Assembly (NCBI GenBank): GCA_030770535.1
Contig: JASVEC010000017.1
Location: 62,001-126,000 of the forward strand
DNA: 64,000 bases
Reading direction: 5' to 3'
Source: Batkoa obscura
Taxonomy: Eukaryota > Entomophthoromycota > Entomophthoromycetes > Entomophthorales > Batkoaceae
Shown here: piece by piece, positions 34,785 to 46,864 of the stretch
Numbering within the stretch: the stretch's first letter is position 1
Layout: each line of letters starts with the position of its first letter
Translations under genes and position numbers: made by a program
The notes under the pieces: model-generated
What the model was told of the DNA's origin: nothing
The model's input: only the letters and a program-made list of their open reading frames with translations
Database searches by the model: none

Positions 34785-36115
34785 TTTATTATAAACACTT
34801 AATAACATCTATGTTAATAAAGATTAGTAATTAAAAATAGTCATTGTTTATGTATTAATTGTATATATCAACCTTATTTTTTTATTAAATTGATTTTAAT
34901 TATCATTGAAAGTTGGGATATTCTAAATGGTTGAAATTATTATTTTTCTATCTAATTAAATTCATGATCATGTTATAATTGATTAATATTTTAAAAAAAT
35001 ATCGCTTTAACAAGTGTTTATGGTAAAAGTTATTAAAAAATATCAAGCTTTAAAACAGATTATTTTTTATAAGTGTAACACTATATTTTATTTTAAATTG
35101 ATATAATGCTTATATCTACTATCAAATGCTTGCATTCGATATACTACAACTATCCTTTCTATTTTTAATAACTACATCCGATAACTTCTTGATCTAATTG
35201 TTTTAAAGAATAAGGACAAGAATTTTATTAAATGTCATAATGTTTGTTTGAATTCAATTATTTAAAGCATAATAATAATATCTTAATTAAACATCACATC
35301 ACTCATTTTAATTTTTTTATAGAGATTTAACTAAATATAGAAATTACTAAAAACAATTGAATTATTGAAATTCAAATTCAAAGATGAATGAAATAATAGA
35401 ATAGTTAATATGTTATAGAAACAAAATAATTGAAATTTACTTTTATTAGTAGATACTGTAATAGTTAACTGCTATTCTATTTACTATTATTTAACCTTAT
35501 TTTAAATTCATTTTATAATTTTTTTAGATATTATTACAAATAAGTCAAAATAAAAGTCGAAATTTCAATAGTTTTACTATATTATATTAATTTAGAAAAA
35601 GTAATTGATATTGAAATAATAGATAGAAAACTCATTTATTATAATCAAAATAAAAGAATCTTTACTTTTTTTATTTTAATTTACACAATGCTCTACTAAA
35701 TAATTCAATTTTTTAAACCATTGGAATTCTCCAAAATGGAAGAAGTAAAAGCCGATTTATCCAAAAGTTCAAAATTTAATTCAAACTTTTAAACCTTAAT
35801 TTTTACCATTTATAGTATTTTTTTTTTGAAAAGTGCGTAAATGGAAATAAAAATGAGCTATTAAATTCTATCTAATATTATAATAACTGATAACATAATA
35901 AAGCTAATGAAAAAATAAAATAATTTATTTTTTTAGAAATACTATTAAACTATTATAATTAACATCAAATTAACTATAAAATCTATTAAATAAATAAATA
36001 AATAAATAAATAAAAAACAACCATAAGGTAAAAAAAACAATCAAAAAATTCGATTATTCAATTTTAAAAAAATATTTTATTTAAATAATAATAAAAGAAT
36101 TCCCTACATTTCCAA
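34785..36115. other. AT-rich spacer
   Basis: No gene, MITE copy or long inverted repeat was recognised. A short AAAT run lies near 35992-36014. Confidence 0.5.
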
Positions 36116-36581
36116 TCATTCTAATGTAGATGATTCCTTATTAAAAGTAAAATTATTCGCTGGTGATCTAGCTTGATAACTATTATTATCACTACGATTC
36201 CTCTTCCATTCGTTCATGAACTCCTCTTTATTTTCTAAATTCAATATTCTTTTACGTTGTTTACAATTTTCTGAGTTTTCTCTTTTCATTTCCTCTCTTA
36301 CTATTTCTCCATATTTTTCTTCTAATAAATTGATTGGTGTTAAATGTTCATTATATCTTTTACCATAATTTATTAATTGTTGTCGATAAGTAGAAAGTTC
36401 TTGTTGTTTTTTATTGTCTTCTAAAGTGGTTGAAAATAATTTTGCTTTTCTTGCATATAATGGTAAATGTTGAATTAATTCTTGTAAATAGTCCTTTTCG
36501 ATGGAATTTTGTGGTTGAATATTATATAAATAAGGTGTAATAAACCCAATTCTATATAAAATTAAAAAATTAATACAATAT

Positions 36582-36614
<33 letters not shown>

Positions 36615-38077
36615 TAAAACTTACTCTTTTTCCAATTCATAACTGTTCTTCATATATTTAATAATTGAATGAATTGCTTTTAATACATTAATATTAAAAA
36701 CGTTATTTTTGGAATTTAGGTTCAATTGAAACTAAAAATAAAAATAAAATAATAGAAATTAATTATAAATTATAATAAAATGATTAATAAATTACCTGAT
36801 TTTTTAACATTGATTTTAATCCTAATAATAAATCATTATTTTTAAAACCAAATTCAATTAAATGTTGAATTATCCACTCAAGATTAACGGAAGTTGTATC
36901 GGAAAATTCAAATAAAAATAATTGAATAATGGGTTCTATAAATAAATTAAAATAATTAACATTAATCATTATAGTAATATAATGTATATAATAAAACTTA
37001 CTTAAATGAATATGATTCAATGGTTTACTTACATATTCAAAGATTGATTTTAATTCTTTCATTACAGTTTCTGCCTCTTCAAAAGCCTTATTTTTATTTA
37101 CTAATAAATAAGAAATAAATAAATTTATTACTAATATTTATAATTTATTAACTTACTTTGATTAAATAAATTTTTCCATAATTTTTCTGCTTCTATTTCA
37201 TTAAAAATATTACCAAATGCTAATTTATAAATAATTTGTAATTTTATATAATCATTGAAATTATCTAATTCATGGGTCATCTAAATTAAAGAATAAAAAT
37301 AATTAAATTTAAAAAAAAAACGATATACAATTAATACTTACCTCATCAATGGAATAATATCTTTGATTTAATCTATCGATTATGTTTTGATATTTTTCAA
37401 TTTGTTCATTTTCTTTCTTATTAATTTCTCCTTGTAATATACGTTGAAAATTAATCATTTTAACTCCATGATTAATCTTATGTAACCATTCATGTTTGAA
37501 GCTTTCTTCTTGGTTTTTATGAATTTTATGAGCAGAATCATCTGCTTTTATTAACAACTTCATTCTTTCATATAAATCTAAACTTTCTCTGGAATAAAAA
37601 TATTAAAAAACGTTCAGGGATTTAATATAAAAAAAACTTACAAATTACTCATCGCTTTTTCGGTATATAATTTAGTTAGCTTTAAATAATCTTGATTATA
37701 CTCATAATAAACTTCTAAAATAGGTTGATCATTAGCAATAACTTTACTTGATGCTAAATATTTCTCCAAATATTCATTTTTAAAATCAAACAATAAATAT
37801 GTCAATCCATTTTGAGTATAATATTCATAAATATAGTAATATAATTGATCATCTTTCAATTCCATAAATACAGTTTCAATAAATCTTAAAACAGTTTGAT
37901 ATTCTGTTAATGTTGAACTTACTTGAGTATACCCTGTTTGTGGTGTATATTGAAATTTGATATTATTATTAATGGATTTTCCTTTTTCTTCTCTTTTTAA
38001 TAAATCTTCTTTTTTTAATAATGGTAATAAATGATTTAATGGCAATTCTAATAGTTTATAATATTCGCTATTTGTTA

Positions 38078-38112
<35 letters not shown>

Positions 38113-40834
38113 TCTTCTTTTGTCGTTATAGTTGATATTAATTTTAAATTATTAACAATAGTTTGAATGGCATTAATAGGTTGATTTGATTCCAAATAAA
38201 GAGCTATTATTAATTGAAGTTTCCTTTTACTTAATGGCTGTTTGTTAAGCTTTAGAGTTGATTCTGCTTTACTTTGATAATCTAATTTATAAAACTTATT
38301 GCTTTGTGTTAAACTTAAATTTAAATATTCCATAGCCTATCAAGTAAGGTTAATTTTTATAATTACAATATAATAGCTATCATTTTACCTTATAAACATA
38401 ATATTCATTTTCAGATATTAAAGTAGGACAATATTGACGAATAATTTCCAATACAGATGAATCCTAAAAAATAATAAATTAACAAAATAACATTAAACAA
38501 ATAATAAATAGAACGTACCGTATCTTTAACTTCCTTTAATTCTTTAAGTGTATTAATTAAACCTAAAATAATAAATTCGATAAATTCCATATCATTATTA
38601 TTATTATTATTATTTAAATTTAGAATATTATGAAATGTTAATTGAGATAAATTAATAATAGATTGTTGATCTAATTTTTTAATTAAATATAATGTATTTA
38701 ATTCAAATAATAATAATAAAAACTCTATTAATTCTAATATTCGATTAATGACTTTAATTAACTCATCTATTAATGGGTTTGATTGATTAATTGGTAATAA
38801 TTTTCTATCGTTATTGTAAAATTGAATTGAATTATTATTATTATTATTAAATAAGCTAAATTGATTTAATATAACAATAAATTGATAAATGGATTTTTGT
38901 ATAAATTTTAATTTAGTAATGTTATTATTAAATTGAATATTAATAATTTGTTGGTTTTGATTTGTATTAACTTTTAATAATGGTGTATTAAAGACTGGCG
39001 ATAAAATACCAGCTAATCCACGAATACAAGCTAAATATTGAATCTTTTTTTCAATTTTTTCTTGCTGACCGTTGACTTGTACTATTATATAATTTTTATT
39101 AAATAATGATTCATATTGTTGATAATTTTTTAGAATGATGTTTAGTATGGGTTTATATTCATTTAGTTTGTTATGTTGATCTTCTAATTGCAAATCCTTA
39201 TTGAATTGATTATTAATAAAATATGGGTATTTTGATAATAATAAATAACATAAACTTAATGTTTCAATAATACCATATTTAGTAATAAAACTCTTTAATT
39301 CCTTATTATTTATAATATTCTCTTCATTTAATAAATCAATTATATTTCTATTCTTTAATTGAATTAAATTATCTAATATATACTTTAATTGATCAATTGG
39401 TCGAAACTTAATTAATTTATATATCTTTTTATTACTCAATATATAAATTTGGCGTTGATAAAAATAATACTGGCTATTTGTATTATCTGAATAATAATCT
39501 TTAATATTAATATTCATTGTATTATCTATTTGTTTATCTTCCATAAAATCCATAATTCTTTCTTGTTGATCAAAGTTACTTTGAATATCATAAGTAACTA
39601 ATGTATCTATACCAAACAATGATTTTTTATCTTCGTTATTAGCTTGATTAACTAACACATTTTTGTTGCCTAAATATTCACTTGCACATTCAGAATATTT
39701 GATTTGAATTATATTATTCTCCTTATTATTATCTTCATCAATAAAACAACTCATTAACATACCATTATAATATTGTCCATTATAATATGTGTTTTTAAAT
39801 GTAGTATCTTGATTACCAATAATAAAACGACTTACTTCTAGATTACCAACTTCATTTATTAACTTATCATTCGTTGATTTTAAATAAATCCAAGTACCAT
39901 CATAAGTTAACAATACTAATCGAACTAAATCTTCCTTTTGTTTTGGTATAATATTAAATTTCACAATCCCTTTTGAAATAGCCCTTTTTAATTGATTATT
40001 TTTTAAAAAAGTAGGTGAAAGGTGAGTTATTGTTGCTTTCCATTGAAATAAATCGCCTTTTATATCATAAATATCAATATCGGTATCTTTCTTTAAAGTA
40101 TATAATATATTCCTTTCTAAATCAATTTGTAAACCTCTTAAATTTTTATAACGAAAATCAAAAAAATTAGTTATTATAGAAAAGTAGTTCGTATGATTTA
40201 CTACTGATGTTTGTTTTGAAAATAAGCTTGGTTTTAACTGATATTTTAATTCCAATACATCACCATTATTACCTAAAAATATTCTCCCTTCCTTTGTCGA
40301 AGCAATCAAATCATCTTCATAACAATAACAATCAAACTTATAAGGGGTATGTAATACTTGAATCTTATCCTCATCTTCTATTTTGATCCCATATAAATAA
40401 ATCTTATTTTGAAATCCAACTAATAATCCTTTGATTACGTTTTCCTCAAAGCATCCTTTTTTAATATCAACAATACTTATAAATTTAAATTGATCTTCTA
40501 ATAATTCAATCTGAATCAAATCTCTTTTAAAATCCCATAAATTCAATTGCCCATCAGTGACATAATAAAGATAATTGATCTCTTCTAATAGCCCTTTTTT
40601 GGTATTAGCGTCTTGTAATTTCAATGCTATTGATGGTGGTGATTCGTAATGAGTTAATGAAAACTCAGATAAACAAGAACCTTGCTTTTCTATGGTGGAG
40701 GTAGGATACAACTCAGAATGATAACCTTTTATTTGAGAAGTTAAATCGGATACGATTTCATTTTGATAATGGGCATTAAGTGAATATAGTGATTCACTAT
40801 CACTTAGAGTCTTGCTTTCGGTGGTTGAATTCAT
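36116..40834 (-). CDS. Nup155/Nup170-family nucleoporin, paralogue C
   Basis: Nine minus-strand exons: 40834-38519, 38463-38389, 38336-37642, 37588-37342, 37280-37157, 37100-37002, 36935-36796, 36731-36625 and 36551-36116, 1412 residues. An in-frame ATG 13 codons upstream (40873) is possible; I prefer MNSTTESKTLSDSESL as the start. Family features are LLEEINYLYYVTDGQLNLWD, GRIFLGNNGDVLELKYQL and FRPIDQL (R478), then a helical C-terminal half. The final exon adds about 145 charged residues with EEFMNEWKRNRSDN, longer than in B. Asn runs are frequent. Exon sizes 75, 247, 124, 99 and 140 mirror those of A and/or B. All nine exons join in frame, so the gene appears intact. Role by family: inner-ring scaffold of the nuclear pore. 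Confidence 0.88.
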
Positions 40835-41009
40835 TCTCCTTAATTGGAATAAAAAACTAAAAAAGTTTTTCAAAGTTTTGTCAAAAAAATTTTAAAATTT
40901 CAATTACATTTTCGTCATTAACCAATAAGATTGAAGTAAAATATCAAAAAAAAAATTTAAAAAAATGGAGTAAAATTCCAGCCAGTGTGTCCTTTGTGTT
41001 TACATAATA

Positions 41010-41108
41010 TGAAGATGTTTTTTTGGTTTCATTACTTTTTCCATTTTCTAAGCGCTATTTGAACAGAAAAATTGTTAGTAAAATTCTTAAACAAAAAACA
41101 TATCCCTG
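41010..41108 (+). mobile_element. 100-bp MITE-like element, copy 6
   Basis: TGAAGATGTTTTTTTGGTTT at the left, AAACATATCCCTG at the right, core CTAAGCGCTATTTGAACAG. It lies about 140 bp upstream of the start of Nup155-like C. Confidence 0.72.
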
Positions 41109-41176
41109 TTTTATAAAGATTTCATTTATTTTTGATAAAGAGCAAAATGCTTTGAACAGGTTCCAGTTAGTTGTCT

Positions 41177-41239
41177 TTTATTTTTTATTTTTTATTTTTT
41201 ATTTTTTATTTTTTATTTTTTATTTTTTATTTTTTATTT
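41177..41239. repeat. Tandem TTTTTTA (7-bp) repeat
   Basis: About nine units between MITE copy 6 and the 182-bp element. Confidence 0.8.
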
Positions 41240-41292
41240 AATTATTTATACAGAGCCAAAGATTTTAACAATGTATGAAATTTTAGTTTCAT

Positions 41293-41474
41293 ATAACCAA
41301 GTGCTAAATAACAGACACATTTGACTTTTTCAATTATTACAATTCATAATTTGCAAAAATAGTGGTAGCCAATTAAATGTTTAAATTTACATTATGGTAA
41401 ACTCAATTCATCTATTTTTGAAAAAATATATTAATTATAGGGTCAAATGTGCCTGTTATTTTGCACTTGGTTAT
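41293..41474. mobile_element. 182-bp element with 33-bp terminal inverted repeats
   Basis: The left end ATAACCAAGTGCTAAATAAC and the right end, ending TTTTGCACTTGGTTAT, are inverted copies matching at 31 of 33 positions. TA lies just outside TAACCAAG at both ends, which fits a TA target-site duplication. The interior is AT-rich and noncoding. It is MITE-like and unrelated in sequence to the 100-bp family or the 18858-19037 element. Confidence 0.75.
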
Positions 41475-41945
41475 AGAAAATACGCTAATATTAATTAAAA
41501 AAATAAATGACATTTAAATGAAACCGTTTTTAATAACATCTTTAGTATTTTTTAATTAAATAAAATTAGTCATGAAACTATATAAATTTAAACATACACT
41601 GTGTAATGCTAATTTTATAATTAACAATAGGAGCTTTTAAATAGTATGTGGTATACTTTAGTGAAAAACTATGCTTTTAATATATTTAAGCAATATGATT
41701 GGCTTATTTTTTATTTTTTTCCAAAATTAGACAAAAATTATAAAATTGAGTTTTTTATTATTTTTGATTATATTTTTATAAAATTATAAAATTATAAATT
41801 TTAAGTCTCAAATACTTTAAAAATAAAATAACCTAAGTGATCAAAAAAGTATAGCTAATTAAAATTCAAAACGCAATATTTTCTAAGCATTTTTGTCAAA
41901 TAAAGCACTACTTGAGATACTTTTTTTACAAAATAATATGCTATA

Positions 41946-42046
41946 TGGGGGTGTTTTTTTTGGCTTCATTATTTTTTCCATTTTTTAAGCGCTATTTCAG
42001 CAGAAAGATTGTTAGTAAAATTCTTAAACACAAAAATACATCCTCA
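41946..42046 (+). mobile_element. 100-bp MITE-like element, copy 7
   Basis: TGGGGGTGTTTTTTTTGGCT at the left, AAATACATCCTCA at the right, flanked by TATA on the left and TATA on the right. Confidence 0.8.
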
Positions 42047-42087
42047 TATATTATTTAAATAAGCTTTTAATAATTCAAAGCTAGGTA

Positions 42088-42187
42088 TGGGGATGTATTT
42101 TTTTGTTTAAGAATTTTACTGACAATTTTTCTGTTCAAATAGCACTTAAAAATAAAAAAAGTGGTGAAACTAAAAAAAATACCCCCA
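42088..42187 (-). mobile_element. 100-bp MITE-like element, copy 8
   Basis: Starts TGGGGATGTATTTTTTTG and ends AAAATACCCCCA, with TA on each side. It lies 41 bp from copy 7 in the opposite orientation, so the pair forms a large inverted repeat. Confidence 0.8.
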
Positions 42188-44470
42188 TATATAAACTTTA
42201 AAACTTATTAAAATTTATAAAATTAATTTGAAAATTCCAAAAAATAGCAAAGTCAACTATAATTCTATTGTAATGTTTGTTTTAAATAGTGTTATATAAA
42301 CAGTAACTTATTACCATAAATAAAAATTATCTATATATTAGTTTTTATTTTACTTTTAAATTTTTATTTCCTAAATTTAACAATAGAATTTTTGACGGAA
42401 ATTATAAAATAGCAATAAAATAATAAAATAATTTAAAATAAAATTCAATATAAAGTTTAACTCCATTTATTAACATTTTGTAACGTTTTAATAAATAAAA
42501 TACTAATAATTTTTTAAAGCAAATTTGAACAAAAAAAAGGGTGATATAGGGGAAAGGGCAATATAGCGAAAAAAGTGAGGTTTCAGGTCAAATTCAGTTA
42601 CATGGAGTTATACAAAGGGAGGGTTTATAACCTGTAACTACGGTGACAGTTACTCAGCACACATTCCAATTAAAAAGGCTATATAAAAAAATAAGCTTTA
42701 ATTAAATTATTTTTAACTTGATATTATTAATTGATTAAATATGCTTTATAAAAAAAAAAGGTATTATTATAATAACTTTAATGGTTTTTGATCTGATGAT
42801 AGTGTGAGCATTTAAGCTAAATAGTCAATGATCCATAAAAAACGGTAATATAGATGACCGACACAATATAATAGCTTATTTAGAGATAAAATTAATCAGC
42901 TCTTTATCAATAGTAAAATTATTATAATAGAAGGAATAATTTATTTTTTATTTAGTTAAAAGATTTGTTTAGTTATTATTTAATGGATACTTTATTAACT
43001 TGAAGAGTTAGGGAAAGGAGATAGAAATGACAATCTAATTTTTAGCTAAAAAGAAAGTTGAAAAGAAGTGTTAAAAAAATAACTCCACCTTTAAGTAGCT
43101 TTCATTAATTGTAGAAGATAACTTTATCAATTGAAGTGATATTTATTGTAAAGAAATAAAACAAAGTTCAATAGCATTTAAATCATTTGAAAATTGACAA
43201 TGTCTATTGACTTTTGAATCTAAGTTAAAAGTCTGAAATCCCGTTTTAACTAAAGAGGATTTTAAGACTTTTCCTAAAAATAAAAAGCTAGTAAAACTTA
43301 ATGAATTATAAAAAATGATACTGACAAATTAAATTCAATAAAACTTACAATTATCTTCTTTAAAGCTCTTTAATTAAAATGTGTGCTTGTCAAGTGTTCA
43401 ATTAATAAGAAAAATTTAATCATTAAGCTACAAATCAGTACAACTATTTTTCAAACTAATAGCTGTAATTTTTATAGTTAAATAATTTATAACCTAATTT
43501 TTTTTAGGTCTAATCCTTATTTATAGATGGATTTCAGCATAAGTTATACTCTCAAATGAACAATTAATAAGTTTGAAAAGAACAGTAATAGAGTTGTATT
43601 GCTTCCAAAAATTAGTTCTGCTACACTGTTGCTCATTTGACCTAAATTAGCTACATATCTAAGTTGAAAACAAAATGCACAAAATAAGCGGTACTACTGG
43701 TTCAATTTCAACATACCATGAATATTTATAATTTTGTATTTGCTGAGTTTAATCATGAATAGTTTTATTTGTTTTTGTATTAAATCAATACAAAATAAAA
43801 AACATCCATGTTATTTTTAAATCGAAGCAATAGCAGCTAACAATTTAATCAAAAAAATCAATATAAAATGCTAATATTAAAGTTTAAAATGGACCTCGTT
43901 TGAAGGAATTTGAATGGGATAAGTTACGCTTAGCTAGGAGCAAGAGTGGACGTGAAGCATTGACTAAACTGCCCTTGTCTCTTCTTTATCGAGCTTAAAT
44001 TGATTTATTTTGTTAACTAAAATATTTGAGAATCTTATGACTCTTTCAAAAATATAAAGTTTAAAATAAATAAACACTTTAGCTTATTTATTTTATATTA
44101 TATTTAGAAGAAAATAAAGCTAAATAGGAATTTCGGAGACTTCTATATATATGTGAGATTTCATATAAAGAATAATTAATCGGCAATGGTTAACAGATTT
44201 AATAAGGCATGATCATTGCAAATTATTGCACTAATTAAGTTAATTTTAATACTGTATAAAGATAAAAGGATATTTTTTTATATGAGTATTGTTTTAATAC
44301 TACTTTAATACAAAATAATAGGTGTAAACTGTACTTTTAAATTTCTTTTTAAAGGGTCATTTCATTACCTTTAAGCTTATTATTTTATAGTTTGACTCTT
44401 CAATTTAACTGATTTTAAATGTATTGATGGCATTTAACAAAATTTGTTCAAAATAAACAAAAATTATAAA

Positions 44471-44480
44471 AGTATAAAAT
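44471..44480 (+). promoter_or_regulatory. TATA box of the GH3 gene
   Basis: AGTATAAAAT, 69-78 bp before the ATG. Confidence 0.5.
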
Positions 44481-44548
44481 GATACAGATTTTACTTTGAA
44501 ACAAATAAAATTATTGTATTTACTTTTATTATCATTTCTTTAATCAAT

Positions 44549-46864
44549 ATGCTTTCCTTTATCCTTTCTATTATATTAGCAACCACCGTACTAGGCTCCA
44601 GATATCCCAACAACGTAGATTGGGACCATCCTTGTGGATGCGATCATTTTAGTGAAAGTTATGATTCTCAAGTTGAAAGTTTGATTTCCAAAATGAAATT
44701 GCGTGAAAAAGTGGGTCAATTATCCCAACTTAATATTGCTATTTTAATTAACAAAACTACTTTAGAATTGGATCCTAAGCTTGTTGATTATTATGTCAAT
44801 GAGATGCAAGTAGGTTCCTTTTTCAATAATCTTGCTGATGGTACTGAAAAATTACCCGCAGGACCAGATAAATGGACACGTCTAATGAATCAATTACAAG
44901 ATGCTACTCAAAAAAATCGATTAAAGATACCCATGATTTACGGTTTAGATTCAGTTCATGGTGCTAATTTTATTTACGGTGCTACTATTTTTCCTCAACA
45001 ATTAGGACAAGCTGCTACCTTTAATCGTACATTGGTTAAAAAAATTAGCGAGATTGCAGCTAAAGATACAAGAGCTGTTGGTGTTCATTGGAATTTTTCA
45101 CCTATTTTAGATATTGCTGTTAATAAACAATGGCCAAGAGTTTATGAAACTTTTGGTGAAGACCCATACCTTGCTACTGAATTAGGTAGGGAAACTATTA
45201 TTGGTTATCAAGGGTGTGGTAAAGATTTAGCTCGTGAAGATAAAGTAGCTGCTACAATGAAACATTTTATTGGCTATTCTTCTTCTCGTTCTGGTAAAGA
45301 TGTTGATGGTGCTTGGATGTCTGAAAGGATTATTAATGATTATTTTAGACCAAGTTTTCAAGCTGCTGTTGAAGCTGGTATTGCTACTACTATGGAATCT
45401 TATTCTGATATTGATGGTGATCATTTAGTTAACTCTGAACAATATTTAGTAGGTTTACTTCGTAGAAAAATGAACTTCAAAGGTGCTTTAATTACAGATT
45501 ATCAACAAATTCAAAAGCTACATGATCCAATTCATATTGCTTCTTCACAAGAAGATGCTGTATATAAAGTAATGAAATTGGGTACTTTAGATGTATCAAT
45601 GATTCCAAATGATATTACTTTTATTACTATTTTGGAGAGTTTAATCAAAAAAGGTAGAATTTCAATGAATCTGATTGATAATAATGTACGTCGTATGCTT
45701 GTTTTAAAGAAAAAGTTAGGATTACTTAATTCTACTGGTAAAGTAGATGTCAATTCGCAATTAGTTAGGAGTATTGGATCTAAAGAAGATCGTCGAGTAT
45801 CTTTAGATGCAGCAAGAGAATCTATTATCTTATTACATAACAAAAACAATACTCTTCCGCTTAAGAAAGGAATCAAAGTACTAGTAACTGGTCCTACTGC
45901 TGATTCTATTAGTTACCAAACTGGCGGTTGGACTTTCAGTTGGCAAGGAACTAATAAAGATGAATGGTATCAAGGAAACGGAACTACTATTGTTCAAGGT
46001 TTAAAGCAATTTGCTAGTGTAACTCACTTACCTTCCATTGACATTAATGGAACTTGGATTGGCTCTGGTATTGATGGAGTTGTGAATGCATCAAAAGATC
46101 ATGATGCCATTGTGGTATGTATTGGTGAAGCTACTTATGCTGAATTATTTGGCAATATAAGTGATATGGCCCTCCATCATATGCAATTAAACATTCTTTA
46201 TGCTTTAATTGGTAATACTAACAAACCTATAATTGCTGTAGTAAATCAGGGTAGACCGAGAGTCATTAATTCGAATATTGATCAGGCTAGCGGAGTTATC
46301 AATAATTTCTTGGCTGGACCATATGCAGGTCAAGCCATTGCTGAAATTATATTTGGTGAAGTTAATCCATCTGGTAAATTGCCGCTTACTTATGCCAATA
46401 AAGTTAATGATAATACTCAAAATTACTATCGTCGTTTTAATGAAGATGACCCGAAAAACTTATGGGATTTTGGTCACGGTTTGTCTTATACTAGTTTTTC
46501 TTATTCTAATATCACTCTTTCTAAAAATGTTATGACCCTTCATGATCATATTGATGTCTCAGTTAAAGTAACTAATTCTGGTGCTATAGCTGGTAAAGAA
46601 ACTGTATTAATGTATGTTACTGATGAATACCGTACCATCTCACCCGAAATTAAGAAATTAAGAGGATTTGAAAAGATACATTTAAATGTTGGAGAAACTA
46701 AAGAAGTCAGATTTGTTATCAATATTAAAGATCTTACTTTTTCTGGCTTGGATAACAAATATATTGCTGAAGAAGGTTCTTTCTATGTTACCATTAAAGA
46801 TTTAAAAGCTCGATTCGAATTGAAAGTTGGCTATGGTCGTGATACCTTCTACCTTGGAGAATAA
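44549..46864 (+). CDS. Secreted GH3 beta-glucosidase
   Basis: An uninterrupted 771-residue frame with a signal peptide (MLSFILSIILATTVLGS). The GH3 (alpha/beta)8 domain shows MKLREKVGQLSQLNI, PMIYGLDSVHGANFIYGATI, FSPILDIAVNKQWPRVYETF, KHFIGYSSSRSGKD and GALITDYQQIQKLHD, where Asp317 is the expected nucleophile. The alpha/beta sandwich (SIILLHNKNNTLPLKKGIKV to ANKVNDN) and a C-terminal fibronectin-III-like domain (YVTDEYRTISPEIKKLRGFE) follow. The layout resembles the lysosomal/secreted beta-glucosidases of the Dictyostelium GluA and bacterial BglX type, which release glucose from the non-reducing ends of beta-glucosides. It has no introns. It stands alone, with more than 3 kb of spacer on each side. 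Confidence 0.92.
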   Translation: MLSFILSIILATTVLGSRYPNNVDWDHPCGCDHFSESYDSQVESLISKMKLREKVGQLSQLNIAILINKTTLELDPKLVDYYVNEMQVGSFFNNLADGTEKLPAGPDKWTRLMNQLQDATQKNRLKIPMIYGLDSVHGANFIYGATIFPQQLGQAATFNRTLVKKISEIAAKDTRAVGVHWNFSPILDIAVNKQWPRVYETFGEDPYLATELGRETIIGYQGCGKDLAREDKVAATMKHFIGYSSSRSGKDVDGAWMSERIINDYFRPSFQAAVEAGIATTMESYSDIDGDHLVNSEQYLVGLLRRKMNFKGALITDYQQIQKLHDPIHIASSQEDAVYKVMKLGTLDVSMIPNDITFITILESLIKKGRISMNLIDNNVRRMLVLKKKLGLLNSTGKVDVNSQLVRSIGSKEDRRVSLDAARESIILLHNKNNTLPLKKGIKVLVTGPTADSISYQTGGWTFSWQGTNKDEWYQGNGTTIVQGLKQFASVTHLPSIDINGTWIGSGIDGVVNASKDHDAIVVCIGEATYAELFGNISDMALHHMQLNILYALIGNTNKPIIAVVNQGRPRVINSNIDQASGVINNFLAGPYAGQAIAEIIFGEVNPSGKLPLTYANKVNDNTQNYYRRFNEDDPKNLWDFGHGLSYTSFSYSNITLSKNVMTLHDHIDVSVKVTNSGAIAGKETVLMYVTDEYRTISPEIKKLRGFEKIHLNVGETKEVRFVINIKDLTFSGLDNKYIAEEGSFYVTIKDLKARFELKVGYGRDTFYLGE

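Larger units (their letters stand above)
40874..44470. other. Long spacer rich in repeats
   Basis: Contains MITE copies at 41010-41108, 41946-42046 and 42088-42187, a T-rich 7-bp tandem repeat (41177-41239) and the 182-bp inverted-repeat element (41293-41474). It also has a less AT-rich patch with a small hairpin at 42634-42653 (GTAACT...AGTTAC) and a 37-codon coding-like fragment at 43888-43998. No complete gene is supported. Confidence 0.55.
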
